This document shows positions 26,939-35,546 of a stretch of DNA of 64,000 bases, piece by piece (position 1 is the first letter of the stretch; each line of letters starts with the position of its first letter). A program made the translations under genes and the position numbers. The stretch lies in assembly GCA_029856045.1 (NCBI GenBank), contig JAHQWG010000016.1:124001-188000 (forward strand), in the 5' to 3' direction. Origin of the DNA: Promethearchaeia archaeon. Lineage in GTDB: Archaea; Asgardarchaeota; Lokiarchaeia; Sigyniarchaeales; SOKP01. The notes under the pieces are model-generated. The model searched no databases. It had not been told where the DNA came from and saw only the letters and a list, made by a program, of their open reading frames with translations.

Positions 26939-27565
26939 TTGATGATTGAAAAAAAAATATTTAAGGAAATCTTATTTTCTTTTAAATTAATTTTAATTTT
27001 AATAATTATATTAATGCCTTTTTTGCTTTTTAAAGAAAATTTATATGTAATTACTTCAAATTCAATGTATCCTAATCTAAACATTGGAGACCTTATTTAT
27101 GTAGAAAAAAAAAATAGCTCAAATATAAAAGTTGGATTTAATGAGGGAGACATCTTAGTTATCCAAGGTCCTGATTATTATTATGAAAATGGTTTAAATC
27201 CTATTTTTTTTAACAATTTATTGAATAATACTCCAATCATTCATCGAGTAGTGGGGAAAATACAAAAAAATGAAAAATATTATTTTTTATTAAAAGGAGA
27301 TAATAATCTTTTAGTTGATGGAGCCTATAAATTAATTAATAGTTCTGAAGATTATAGTTATTTTTTCATTGAATATAACAAATCAGATGCTATATATGTT
27401 AGCGAAGATGAAGTTTTAGGAGTGTTTATATTCAAAATTCCTTATATTGGGTATTTAAAAATATTTTTTCCGTATATTTTGATTTTTGTTATCTCTATAA
27501 TCATAATATTAATCTGGTTAAAATTAACTGGTTATAAAATTAAAATAATTAAAACCAAATCTTAA
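26939..27565 (+). CDS. Signal peptidase I of the Sec11 (archaeal/ER) type
   Basis: Cleaves signal peptides on the outer membrane face. The 208-residue protein has an N-terminal membrane helix (about 13-31), the catalytic Ser42 in SNSMYP followed by NIGDLI, the Sec11-type histidine His102 in IIHRVVG (bacterial enzymes have Lys here), and Asp121/Asp127 in KGDNNLLVDG. A second membrane helix closes the protein (about 172-196). Both ATG codons at 26939 and 26942 could serve. Its substrates would include the signal-peptide proteins found in this window. Confidence 0.85.
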   Translation: MMIEKKIFKEILFSFKLILILIIILMPFLLFKENLYVITSNSMYPNLNIGDLIYVEKKNSSNIKVGFNEGDILVIQGPDYYYENGLNPIFFNNLLNNTPIIHRVVGKIQKNEKYYFLLKGDNNLLVDGAYKLINSSEDYSYFFIEYNKSDAIYVSEDEVLGVFIFKIPYIGYLKIFFPYILIFVISIIIILIWLKLTGYKIKIIKTKS

Positions 27566-27623
27566 TTAAAATCACGAAATTCTTCGGAATTTAAAATATT
27601 CTTTCTAAATTGAATATAGAATA

Positions 27624-28808
27624 ATGATAAAAAAAGGAAAATATAATCTTTTCTCTTTTTCTATAGAAAATGAAATGATTATATATTATAGTAAAAACAG
27701 AATGAAAAAATTGGTTATTTTTAATCTTCTGAAAACAAATAACTTAGAAAAGATGATTCCGCTTTTAAACACCTTATTAAAGAAGGGTTTGATAAAATAT
27801 TATTCCATTCAATTTTTAAATAAAAATCATCTAAAAACTTTTATTTTATTAAATTACCAAAATAAGACAAAAGAGAATATTTTAAAGTCTATAAATAAAA
27901 TTAAGGAAGAAATAAAAGAATATACAATAAAAAAACCTTTACATATAGAATTTTTAACTGATAATGAATTGAAGAGAGAGTTTATCAATATCATTCTTGA
28001 AGAGGATTTAGATAAAACTCTAAAAATAAATATTAGAAAAAAATTCTGTGTTATAAGAAATAATAAAAATATTCAATCTATTAAATTATATTCATTATAT
28101 TTTATTCAGGATACGCTAATTGAGTCTATTTTAAATATATTTTTCAACCTTATTACTGATTTAGGAATAAAAGGAAATTTAATTTTAAATTTTAAATTAA
28201 AAAATGGAAATATCATTTTTTCCTCATTTTTTGTTAAATATTCTTATAATAAAGAGATAGCCTCTAAAAATGTTGAAACTGTAAATGAATTTATTTCTAA
28301 TGAATTATACATAAAGGAGCAGAAAATTAAAATAAATATGATTGGATATATATTATGGAGATTAAATTTTACTAAAAATTATTCAGATTATGATAAAAAT
28401 AAAGGCTTAGTATTCTCTTTATGTAGTGTTATTAATCAAAATGAAAAACCATCGGTCTTAAATGGACAAAAAAGATCATTATCGCCAATAAGTAAAAATT
28501 TTATGACTCTTCTCATAGAATTTCTAAAAAGAAATAATATTGAGTTTAATAAAAAAGATTCCCACCTAATAGAAATAAAGAATCAATATATAATTTTATC
28601 AATTGATGATTTTAATCCATTAATAATCAATGATATCTTCCAAAAATATTATCAAAATCGAATTATTTATATTATATTGCATGATTTATTCTTTTTCAAA
28701 AAGTTAGTATTAGAAACAAAAATCACTAATCTTTTAGGAGTTAAAATATTCAATCCAATAAGCTTCATTAAATTTTTGAAAAAAGCAAATTCATTAATGA
28801 TTTATTAA
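27624..28808 (+). CDS. Hypothetical protein, 394 aa
   Basis: I do not recognise it. The product is soluble, lysine- and isoleucine-rich, with an N-terminal part in which NEMIIYYSKNRMKKLVIFNLL and LIKYYSIQFLNKNHLKTFILLNY suggest a mixed alpha/beta fold, a central region with paired helices, and a C-terminal third (about residues 285-394) with KRNNIEFNKKDSHLIEIKNQYIILSID, which could be a small nuclease-like alpha/beta domain, though I cannot identify active residues. It begins 58 bases after the signal peptidase gene on the same strand and ends facing the L23 gene. Confidence 0.5.
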   Translation: MIKKGKYNLFSFSIENEMIIYYSKNRMKKLVIFNLLKTNNLEKMIPLLNTLLKKGLIKYYSIQFLNKNHLKTFILLNYQNKTKENILKSINKIKEEIKEYTIKKPLHIEFLTDNELKREFINIILEEDLDKTLKINIRKKFCVIRNNKNIQSIKLYSLYFIQDTLIESILNIFFNLITDLGIKGNLILNFKLKNGNIIFSSFFVKYSYNKEIASKNVETVNEFISNELYIKEQKIKINMIGYILWRLNFTKNYSDYDKNKGLVFSLCSVINQNEKPSVLNGQKRSLSPISKNFMTLLIEFLKRNNIEFNKKDSHLIEIKNQYIILSIDDFNPLIINDIFQKYYQNRIIYIILHDLFFFKKLVLETKITNLLGVKIFNPISFIKFLKKANSLMIY

Positions 28809-28876
28809 ATTATATGCTTTGTTCAAAACAATCAATATTTTAACTTGAGAAAAGTGATATTAGTAATTAAAAACAA

Positions 28877-29140
28877 CTAAAAAATTCCTAAATCTATAGC
28901 GAGATCAGAGGCTGAGTTATCTGGGTGAAGTTTAATAAACGCTTTTTTTTTCCCATCAGGTGTTATTAGAGTATTTATTTTTACAACTTTAACTTTATGT
29001 ATTCGTTCAATTGCCTTTTTAATTTGATTTTTATTTGCTTTTCTTTCTACATAAAAAACTAGTTTGTTTTCATTTTCTATTAAATCAAATGTATTTTCAG
29101 TTATCAATGGCTTTTTAATAATTTTATAATCATTTTCCAT
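28877..29140 (-). CDS. rpl23: Large-subunit ribosomal protein uL23
   Basis: The 87 residues cover the whole family domain: KKPLITENTFDLIENENKLVFYV, KANKNQIKKAIERIHKVKVVKIN and the final KKAFIKLHPDNSASDLAIDLGIF. It binds near the exit tunnel and docks signal recognition particle. It is the last gene of the L3-L4-L23 unit, four bases after L4. In most archaea L2, S19, L22 and S3 would follow here; instead a convergent unknown gene comes, so the S10-type cluster ends at L23. Confidence 0.95.
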   Translation of the reverse strand: MENDYKIIKKPLITENTFDLIENENKLVFYVERKANKNQIKKAIERIHKVKVVKINTLITPDGKKKAFIKLHPDNSASDLAIDLGIF

Positions 29141-29144
29141 AAAA

Positions 29145-29933
29145 TTACACCAATATTTTTAATTGATTTAAATCATTGAAAGCATTTTGTGCCCATAATA
29201 CTAGTCTCCCTGGAATTCCACCAGGGGCAAAATCAATAGTTGATACATTATTTATATTTTTAATATCTACTCCAGGAATATTTCTTGCGGCTTTATATAT
29301 CCCAAAATCTTCTTTTATGATGATCAAAATACCTTTTTTATTTTTATATTTCCTACCTCTCCTTTTACCTTTACCAGCTCTAATTTTTTTTCCTTTTTTA
29401 AAACGTTTAATCTCATTCTCTAATCCTAATTTTGTAAAGATTTCCATTATTTTTTTAGTATTTTTTATAGTTTGAATTTTATCATCTATAACTAACGGAA
29501 TTTCAGGGATATTTTCAATAGAATACCCTCTTTTTTTGACCCAATTTATATCACCAGAGGCAGAAATTGATGATATTAATGCAATTGATTTTTCTTTTTT
29601 ATTTATTTTTTTAACTATTTTTTTTATGGGTTTTGGAGCATGTGCTAATCTCCCTCCTTTTGCGGAAGGAATAAATCCTGCATTTCTTGAAGTTAAAAAT
29701 CCTGAACCTTGAATCCTGGGCACTCTAGCCATCCCAAACCCAGTTCCCCAGCTACGAGCAGTATTTCTTTTACCAGCAAGGGGATCTTTTCCTTGTTTTT
29801 GTTTACTTTGACTAAAATGGGCATTTATTGCTCTTTGAATCAAATATAACTTTGGTTTTTCCTTAAATATCTGTGGTATCGAAATTGATTCTTTAGGTTT
29901 TCCATTTAAATTGTAAATATTTATTTTTTCCAT
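29145..29933 (-). CDS. rpl4: Large-subunit ribosomal protein uL4
   Basis: Structural protein of the exit tunnel. The 262-residue archaeal-length form is identified by IPQIFKEKPKLYLIQRA, KQGKDPLAGKRNTARSWGTG and GMARVPRIQGSGFLTSRNAG (the long tunnel loop), GGRLAHAPKP, KRFKKGKKIRAGKGKRRGRKYK and NTVSTIDFAPGG-like NVSTIDFAPGGIPGRLVLW near the end. It follows L3 by 13 bases. Full length with no oddities. Confidence 0.97.
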   Translation of the reverse strand: MEKINIYNLNGKPKESISIPQIFKEKPKLYLIQRAINAHFSQSKQKQGKDPLAGKRNTARSWGTGFGMARVPRIQGSGFLTSRNAGFIPSAKGGRLAHAPKPIKKIVKKINKKEKSIALISSISASGDINWVKKRGYSIENIPEIPLVIDDKIQTIKNTKKIMEIFTKLGLENEIKRFKKGKKIRAGKGKRRGRKYKNKKGILIIIKEDFGIYKAARNIPGVDIKNINNVSTIDFAPGGIPGRLVLWAQNAFNDLNQLKILV

Positions 29934-29946
29934 AATGCATCAATTC

Positions 29947-30978
29947 TTATTTTAATTGTTGGCTTTCTCGATTAACATATGTAATTTCTACTTGTGAATC
30001 AATAAATTTTTGAGCGCCTCTATTGGTCTTTCTAAATTGTATTAATCTTTTTTTGGGTCCGGGTACAGAACCTAAAAGCATGATGTAGTCACCCTTTACA
30101 ATGCCATATCTAATAAATCCACCTTTTGGATTAATTTCTTCGCCGTTCTCACCAATTTGCATAATTCTTTTATGGTATTCCGTTCTTTGGTGAAAACCCA
30201 TTTGTCCTGCTCTTGGAACTGTATATAAAACTCTAGCGGGATGCCATGGACCGATGCAAGCAACCACTCTCCTAGCTTTACTATTTTTTCTAGATAAAAT
30301 AGTAATTCCAAATCGTTTAACTGGACCTTGGAAACCTTTACCTTTTGTAATACCAATAACATCAACTAAATCTCCAAGTTTGAAAACATCTCGAACTCTA
30401 ATTTCCTTTCCCAAATTTTTAAAAGCTAAATTTAAAGCTTTCTTTGGATCATTACCATTAGAAATTTTTATTTCAATAATATCTGGTTTTTTCCGTGGTA
30501 ATGAAGCTTTATGAGGTTGAGTTTGAAAAATTCCAAAAATCTCTGCTCCCTCTTGGATTTTTTTTTCAATTTCTTTTTTATCTTCTTCTGGATTAAAATT
30601 TTCTAATTTAATATTTTTAATCTTTCTTTGAAGATATTTATTAATTTCTTTAGTGAAAATATCTCCAATTATATATTTTCCATAGTTATCTTGATTATAT
30701 ATTCTAATTCCAATTAGTATTACTGGAGGAGTATCGATGATAGTAACTGGTTTCATTAATTCTTTACCAAATGTAGAACTATATTTATAATCATCGATAT
30801 ATGTAATATGCGTCATTCCTGCTTTAAATCCACAAAAACCCAAAAAACTTGTTTCTCCCTCATGATATCCCCAATGTTTAATGTGCCCCTTTATTGAAGA
30901 TGCTCGTTTTCTAGGTAAAAATGCAAGAGAGCCATGCCTTGGCGCGTGTTGCTTTCGATGTCCCATTTTGTTTAACAC
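29947..30978 (-). CDS. rpl3: Large-subunit ribosomal protein uL3
   Basis: A 343-residue protein of the peptidyl-transferase region. Family motifs are present: MGHRKQHAPRHGSLAFLPRKRA, GFCGFKAGMTHI, the catalytic-site loop KGKGFQGPVKRFGI, CIGPWHPARVLYTVPRAGQMG and HQRTEYHKRIMQIGENG. The start at 30978 gives MLNKMGHRK; the Met at 30966 (MGHRKQHAP) matches most archaeal L3 proteins better. It heads the L3-L4-L23 unit; the promoter lies in 30979-31200. Confidence 0.97.
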   Translation of the reverse strand: MLNKMGHRKQHAPRHGSLAFLPRKRASSIKGHIKHWGYHEGETSFLGFCGFKAGMTHITYIDDYKYSSTFGKELMKPVTIIDTPPVILIGIRIYNQDNYGKYIIGDIFTKEINKYLQRKIKNIKLENFNPEEDKKEIEKKIQEGAEIFGIFQTQPHKASLPRKKPDIIEIKISNGNDPKKALNLAFKNLGKEIRVRDVFKLGDLVDVIGITKGKGFQGPVKRFGITILSRKNSKARRVVACIGPWHPARVLYTVPRAGQMGFHQRTEYHKRIMQIGENGEEINPKGGFIRYGIVKGDYIMLLGSVPGPKKRLIQFRKTNRGAQKFIDSQVEITYVNRESQQLK

Positions 30979-31267
30979 CTAAATTAAATAGATAAAAGAA
31001 ATAAAATAAATAAATTTTTTGATACAAGAAAAATTAAATAAGATTAAAATAAGATTAAAATAAGAAAATGTTGATAGATTTCTTGAAATTGTTAAAATTA
31101 GAGAAATTTTATCACTTAATTAATTTTTTGATTAATTGTAAAGATTTTAACATTTTTATCTTAAAGCTTAATTTTTTTAAATATTTCTATCTCAATTCAT
31201 TTTTAATTTGTTCCCTCCCTCCCTCCTAGGAATAAACTTCTTTTTAAAGGAAATCTTGTTCTATTAG
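30979..31267. promoter_or_regulatory. Divergent promoter region of uL3 and the TFB paralogue
   Basis: The 289-base region carries a direct repeat of ATTAAATAAGATTAAAATA type between about 31030 and 31065 (three copies of AAATAAGATTA-like units), likely part of the uL3 promoter. On the other side TTTTTAAAGG near 31242 sits about 25 bases before the ATG at 31268, a plausible TATA element for the TFB paralogue. Confidence 0.4.
31213..31228 (-). other. G-run tract, potential quadruplex
   Basis: The minus strand reads AGGAGGGAGGGAGGG: one GG and three GGG runs separated by single A. In this AT-rich sequence it is a clear compositional outlier and could form a G-quadruplex on the minus strand (i-motif on the plus strand). 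It lies 40-55 bases upstream of the TFB paralogue start. Confidence 0.5.
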
Positions 31268-32398
31268 ATGGTAATCTCCTTTTCAAAAAATGAAATAAAA
31301 GATTTAAGTCTTTTTATTAATAAAAAGGGTGTTTTATTTAATTTGTATCATAATTCAAATTTTGAAAGAAAAATCTCTAATAATTTACTTACTTCTTGTC
31401 CAGAATGTGGTTGTAAAATAATTAATTCTGATTTTGAAAGAGTATGCAAAAATTGTGGACTTGTTATCGGTGAAATTTTCAGTGATCATTCATATATAAT
31501 GAATAATACGATTGAATCATATAATTTATCAAATAAGCAATATGTTGCGTTAGGAGAGCGAATTAATTTTATTGGGGGATTGGGAACTTGTATAGATTTT
31601 GAGAATTCTTATTATCTTAAGGATAGAAACGGCAAGTTATTATCTCCAAATAGTCAAAAATTATTTCGTCGTTTAAAAAAAAATTATTCTAAATTTATTA
31701 GAATTAAAAATTTTGAAACAGAATATAGAATTTTAAAAATTTTAAATAATGTTATTTCATATTTAAATTTAAATAATAATATCAGAAATAATGCAGCATA
31801 TTTTTATAGGAAAATAATAAAATCTGCTCCTAGAATAATTAATAATATTTCACTCATCGCTTTTTGTCTATTTTATTCATTAAGACAGAATAATGATTAC
31901 ATTCCACTATCAATAAAAGAGATTTCGGAGATTTTTCAAATAATTGGTCACCGTGTCACACCTCGATTAATAATTCGTGATGGAATCATGTATAAGAAAT
32001 ATCTTGATAAGAAGGATTCCTCCCTTAAAAGTGAAAAATATCTACCAAGATTAATTAATGAAATTGTTGCCCATAAATCTTTAAAAGAACGTTTAATCAA
32101 GAAGGAAATTAAATGGAATCTTAGTAATTATAAGAAGGAATTAACAATAATGTCAGAATATTTGCTAAAGAATCTTAATCAAAAACAAAGAGGTGGAAGA
32201 AATCCATTAATTCTGGCGGGAGCAATAATTTATTGTGCAGATAAGATTTTAGCAATTAAAAATTCTCAAAAAAAGATTTTAACACAAAAATTGATATCGT
32301 TAGCTACAAAAATTGCAGAATATTCAATCAGAGATCACTATGTGTCATTATTAAAACCCATCTTTCTGGCAAAAAATTTAAATAAAATTCCCAAGTAG
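31268..32398 (+). CDS. Divergent TFB paralogue
   Basis: A 376-residue TFIIB-family factor. An N-terminal extension of about 45 residues precedes the zinc ribbon CPECGCKI and CKNCGLVIGE (about residues 47-70). The B-reader region is much changed but the GERINFIGGLGTCIDFEN stretch still resembles the TFB linker. Two cyclin repeats follow (about 150-245 and 255-365; RGGRNPLILAGAIIYCADK marks the second). It shares little sequence with the TFB at 10890-11795, so it may direct a special set of promoters. It overlaps the 3' end of the methylthiotransferase gene (32378-32398), the two running convergently. Confidence 0.8.
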   Translation: MVISFSKNEIKDLSLFINKKGVLFNLYHNSNFERKISNNLLTSCPECGCKIINSDFERVCKNCGLVIGEIFSDHSYIMNNTIESYNLSNKQYVALGERINFIGGLGTCIDFENSYYLKDRNGKLLSPNSQKLFRRLKKNYSKFIRIKNFETEYRILKILNNVISYLNLNNNIRNNAAYFYRKIIKSAPRIINNISLIAFCLFYSLRQNNDYIPLSIKEISEIFQIIGHRVTPRLIIRDGIMYKKYLDKKDSSLKSEKYLPRLINEIVAHKSLKERLIKKEIKWNLSNYKKELTIMSEYLLKNLNQKQRGGRNPLILAGAIIYCADKILAIKNSQKKILTQKLISLATKIAEYSIRDHYVSLLKPIFLAKNLNKIPK

Positions 32399-33682
32399 AT
32401 AAGATCCTTCTATTTTTTCAATTTTAATATTAATAAAACTTCCAATTTTTCCTTCATTGATATAAATTGGAACATAATAAATATTTTTTCCAAAGAATAA
32501 ATTTTTTCTTATCTTTTTTGTAATTAAAATTTCACCCTTCCAATTTATCCACTTTCTAAAATGCTCCAACTTTGTTCGATTATAAAGATTACTCAGTTCT
32601 CTCGTTCTTAGTTTAATAATTTCACTTTTAATCTGTGGTTTCTTTTTTGCAAGAGTTCCAGGCCGAGGTGAGAATTTTGAAATATTAAGAATTTCTGGGT
32701 TTAACCATTTAATAAACGAAAGAGTTTCTATAAATTCCCTTTGATTTTCCTCTGGAAATCCACAAATAATATCTGTTTCTATAGTTAATCCAGGAATTTC
32801 TTTTTTTAAATTTTTTAATTTTTCTTTTAATGTCTGAATTTCATAATTTCTACCCATTTTTTTTATTATCTCATCACTTCCAGATTGAATTGGAATATGT
32901 AGGAATTTGTATAATTTCTCATTTTGATAAAATTTGATAAAATCATCAGAAAAATCAATGAAAAATGCTGGATTTATCATTCCTATTCGTAAATAAAATC
33001 TCTGATTCAAAGTTAAAATCTCTCTTAGTAAATCTATAAAATTTAATCCATTATAATAATAACAACTACAATCCTGAGCCGTTAAGAAAATCTCTTTTTT
33101 TTCACCTCTTAATTGATATTTTACTTGATTTAAAATGCTCTCTAAATCAAAACTATATGATATTCCTCTACTATTTTTAACACAACAGTAAGTACAACTC
33201 CCCAAACAACCCTCAGATATGGGGATTATTGCTGTAGTATTATTTTGTGGATAATTTAAAAGAAATTTGGATTTATCAATTCTTTTTTCAGATTTTATAA
33301 TTATATTTGTTTTTCCTTTTAATATCTCTTCTAAGATTAAATTAATTTTATGAATACTGTCAACATCAATTATTGCTGAAAATGATGGAACTAAGTTAAC
33401 AATTTTCTTTAAAGTACTATTAGTGATTTGAGGCAAACAACCTGTAATAATTATTTTTTTTTTTAAAAATTTTTGAGAGAGAATTTTCAATTGATGCATG
33501 ATTTTATTCTCAGTCACTCCCTTGACTGCACATGTATTAATTATAATAAAATAAGAGTTTTGGATTGAAGTTTCAGTAAAATTATTCTTCTTAAGGATTT
33601 CTCGTATTATTTGAGAATCTACTTTATTATAGGCACATCCATAGGTTTGTAAGTAGAAAGTTTTTTTTTTCACAAAATTCAC
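32378..33682 (-). CDS. tRNA t6A37 methylthiotransferase (CDKAL1/MtaB-like)
   Basis: A radical-SAM methylthiotransferase that adds a methylthio group to t6A in tRNAs decoding ANN. The 434 residues contain the N-terminal UPF0004 domain (FYLQTYGCAYNKVDSQ, IINTCAVKGVTENK, IITGCLPQ with its three cluster cysteines), the radical-SAM motif CLGSCTYC, IFLTAQDCSCYYYNG, HIPIQSGSDEIIKKMGR and IICGFPEE, and a C-terminal TRAM-like strand domain. The QDCSCY motif points to the eukaryotic/archaeal MtaB group rather than MiaB or RimO. Convergent with the divergent TFB, with 21 bases overlap. Confidence 0.9.
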   Translation of the reverse strand: MNFVKKKTFYLQTYGCAYNKVDSQIIREILKKNNFTETSIQNSYFIIINTCAVKGVTENKIMHQLKILSQKFLKKKIIITGCLPQITNSTLKKIVNLVPSFSAIIDVDSIHKINLILEEILKGKTNIIIKSEKRIDKSKFLLNYPQNNTTAIIPISEGCLGSCTYCCVKNSRGISYSFDLESILNQVKYQLRGEKKEIFLTAQDCSCYYYNGLNFIDLLREILTLNQRFYLRIGMINPAFFIDFSDDFIKFYQNEKLYKFLHIPIQSGSDEIIKKMGRNYEIQTLKEKLKNLKKEIPGLTIETDIICGFPEENQREFIETLSFIKWLNPEILNISKFSPRPGTLAKKKPQIKSEIIKLRTRELSNLYNRTKLEHFRKWINWKGEILITKKIRKNLFFGKNIYYVPIYINEGKIGSFINIKIEKIEGSYLLGNFI

Positions 33683-33816
33683 AAAAAATATTTAAATCGT
33701 ATAAAAATCTTACTAAATTCCATAAATAAGTTTTATTACTTTTAAGGAGGAATCCGATGTATCTGATTTCTTTTTTTCCATTATTTTAATCATCAATACT
33801 TAAACAAATTAAATAA

Positions 33817-33912
33817 TGCTTCTGGGGGGATTTGAACCCCCGTCAGGAGGGTGAGAACCTCCGATGCGTTACCCTAAATTTTATTAGTTTGACCGAGCTA
33901 CACTACAGAAGC
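33817..33912 (-). tRNA. tRNA-Glu (CTC) with D-arm intron
   Basis: Acceptor stem GCTTCTG pairs with CAGAAGC, discriminator A, no encoded CCA. The anticodon arm is GGAGG, loop TTCTCAC, CCTCC, giving anticodon CTC. The T-arm GGGGGTTCAAATCCCCC is perfect. The D-arm reads GTGTAGCTCGGTCAAA, then a 21-base insertion (about 33867-33887), then CATCGG; removing it restores the D-stem GTGT/ACAT. The insert therefore is an intron in the 3' half of the D-arm; exact ends are ambiguous by a base. Confidence 0.9.
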
Positions 33913-34002
33913 ATAAATGACCTTATCAATAGAATTTTTTCGAAATTAAATATATAAAAAATTTGGTATTGGATTTGAGATTATAATATTCTTATCCTTT
34001 AT

Positions 34003-34407
34003 TTAAAAAGAATTTTTTCTTAGTTTCTCTATTAAATTTAGAAAATTTAATAATGTAAACGAATAAGATTCTAAATTTTTTATTTGATCCTCATCTTCCA
34101 ATTTACTTAATAGCCATTTAAATTTATTAATTAAAATATTCTCTAATTTTTTAGTAACTTCAGTATAATTACTTAATGTTGGCTCTTTTGTATATTTTAA
34201 ATTTTCTACACTGATGTCATTATACTTCTTAATTATTTCTTCTCCTTCTTTAACAATTCTTACTTTCTTATTACAAATTGGGCAGAAAACATCTTCACTC
34301 TTGAATTTAAATAAAGGAGAATTACAAACAGGACAAGCCTTATTTAACATTGTTGAGCCTTTTCTTAAAAGTTCTGCCATTTTTTTAAAATCTTTTTCTT
34401 TAAGCAT
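34003..34407 (-). CDS. UPF0148/SSSCA1-family zinc-ribbon protein
   Basis: The 134-residue protein begins with a helix ending in MAELLRKGSTMLNKACPVCNSPLFKFK, followed by DVFCPICNKKV; the family (autoantigen p27/Zinc-ribbon type) is recognisable by this MAELL-KG-TML--CPVC pattern. The rest (residues 60-134) is helical. The function is not known in archaea. It lies 27 bases downstream of S17e on the same strand, so the pair is probably one operon. Start ATG at 34407; Met10 in the helix is a less likely alternative. Confidence 0.8.
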   Translation of the reverse strand: MLKEKDFKKMAELLRKGSTMLNKACPVCNSPLFKFKSEDVFCPICNKKVRIVKEGEEIIKKYNDISVENLKYTKEPTLSNYTEVTKKLENILINKFKWLLSKLEDEDQIKNLESYSFTLLNFLNLIEKLRKNSF

Positions 34408-34433
34408 TTTCTTTACAATTATACTCTCTTTTT

Positions 34434-34637
34434 CTAATTAGATTCCTTTTTTTCTTTTATATTAAGCAGATTTACAACATATCCGGCTATTCTATTTCTT
34501 AAGTGTTTTGAATCTATCTCCGCATACTTATTCAATAAATCTTTATTTTTATTAAAGTCGGTAGTAAAAATATTCGGATATTTCTCAATTAATTCTTTTG
34601 AAATATTTTTTATTAAAATAGTTCTAATTTTTCCCAT
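34434..34637 (-). CDS. rps17e: Small-subunit ribosomal protein eS17
   Basis: A 67-residue protein. MGKIRTILIKNISKELIEKYP, FTTDFNKNKDLLNKYAEI and KHLRNRIAGYVVNLL match the family's universal pattern (MGKVRT at the start and LRNRIAGY near the end). The length is normal for archaeal eS17. It is the first gene of a two-gene unit with the SSSCA1-like gene, next to the probable RNase P RNA upstream. Confidence 0.95.
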   Translation of the reverse strand: MGKIRTILIKNISKELIEKYPNIFTTDFNKNKDLLNKYAEIDSKHLRNRIAGYVVNLLNIKEKKESN

Positions 34638-34759
34638 TTTTTCTTAAATTCCTCTAATTTCAATAATAATATGAATATTTTATTATAAATCTTAAATTTT
34701 TTGTTTTTAAAATAACATCAATTATTTATTTTAAAATTATATTCTTCTATAAAAAATGT

Positions 34760-35101
34760 TGATGACAAATGAAGAGCATACCCACCCTTTAGTTTTATTT
34801 TTTGTCACCAAAAAAAAATTCGGATATTAAACTAATTCGGCATACCTAAAGTTCAAATCCAAAATTTCATCACTTTTATTTTGCCTTTCTCCAAGATTTT
34901 ATATCGTTTCAACATATCCCTAATAATAAATTTTCCTTGAATTTCTAAACAATCTCAAATCATTAAAATCAAATTATAGGGCTGTTCCGTTTCTATAATT
35001 TATAGATGATTTCTCATCATTTAATTAATCTTGTTTGGATATGAGGGGTGAAGTTCCTCATTGTAGATACAACGTTAATCCGAGCTCTTCATTTGTCATC
35101 A
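34760..35101 (-). ncRNA. rnpB: Probable RNase P RNA
   Basis: A perfect 17-base inverted repeat, GATGACAAATGAAGAGC at 34761 and its complement at 35084-35100, closes a 340-base gene-free region, like stem P1. On the minus strand GAGGAACTTCACCCC follows a small hairpin (TTGTATCTACAA), resembling conserved region I of RNase P RNA (GAGGAAAGTCC plus C run). Near the 3' end AAGGGTGGGTATGC can pair its GGGTG with CACCC of that element, as expected for stem P4. TGAAACG in the middle resembles the J11/12 region. A TATA box stands 27 bases before the 5' end. Assignment is by eye; a covariance search is needed. Confidence 0.6.
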
Positions 35102-35123
35102 TTTAATTAAAGAAAATCATTAT

Positions 35124-35132
35124 TATTAAATA
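35124..35132 (-). promoter_or_regulatory. TATA box of the probable RNase P RNA
   Basis: TATTTAATA on the minus strand, centred about 27 bases before the predicted RNA 5' end, with an AT-rich run on both sides. It is correctly placed for an archaeal TATA box. Confidence 0.45.
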
Positions 35133-35216
35133 TTTTTCATAGCTAGATTCAAAAAATAAGTATTTTTTATCCAAAGAAATTTAAATCAAAGGAATTTAAA
35201 GGTTAGCAATTAATAA

Positions 35217-35546
35217 TTAAATCAAGCTCTTTATTTCAGAAAAAGTCTCATCTCTTAATCTCTCGACATCTTGTAACTGAATTTCATCTGCTTGTTTAGC
35301 AGGAACTTTTAAATTTACAACTGAATTGATAGCTTTTATTTCTTCTGAAGAAATAGTGAATTCTACACCTAATCCCTTTACAATTATTGAAATTTTAATT
35401 GGAAAAAATTGAATTTTGATACTTCTTACGATTCCTACTTTTCTAGCATAGGAATCAATTACTTCAAGACCAATTAATTTTCCTGGTGCAGGAAGTTCAT
35501 ACAATTCTGTTTCGATTGTAGTATTAAGTATTTTATCCAATTTCAT
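35217..35546 (-). CDS. PRC-barrel-like protein
   Basis: The 109-residue protein has the short beta-barrel pattern of archaeal PRC-barrel proteins: GKLIGLEVIDSYARKVGIVRSIKIQ, strands KISIIVKGLGVEFTI and SEEIKAINSVVNLKV, followed by a C-terminal helix. Archaeal single-domain PRC proteins are linked to cell division or RNA metabolism; the role here cannot be told. It is monocistronic next to the probable RNase P RNA, on the same strand. Start ATG at 35546. Confidence 0.65.
   Translation of the reverse strand: MKLDKILNTTIETELYELPAPGKLIGLEVIDSYARKVGIVRSIKIQFFPIKISIIVKGLGVEFTISSEEIKAINSVVNLKVPAKQADEIQLQDVERLRDETFSEIKSLI

Noticed and set aside
33741-33790. AAGGAGG followed by an ATG and a 10-codon frame (MYLISFFPLF)
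   Set aside because: A strong SD-like motif, but the peptide is too short to support and lies in a spacer next to a tRNA; it could not be told from chance.
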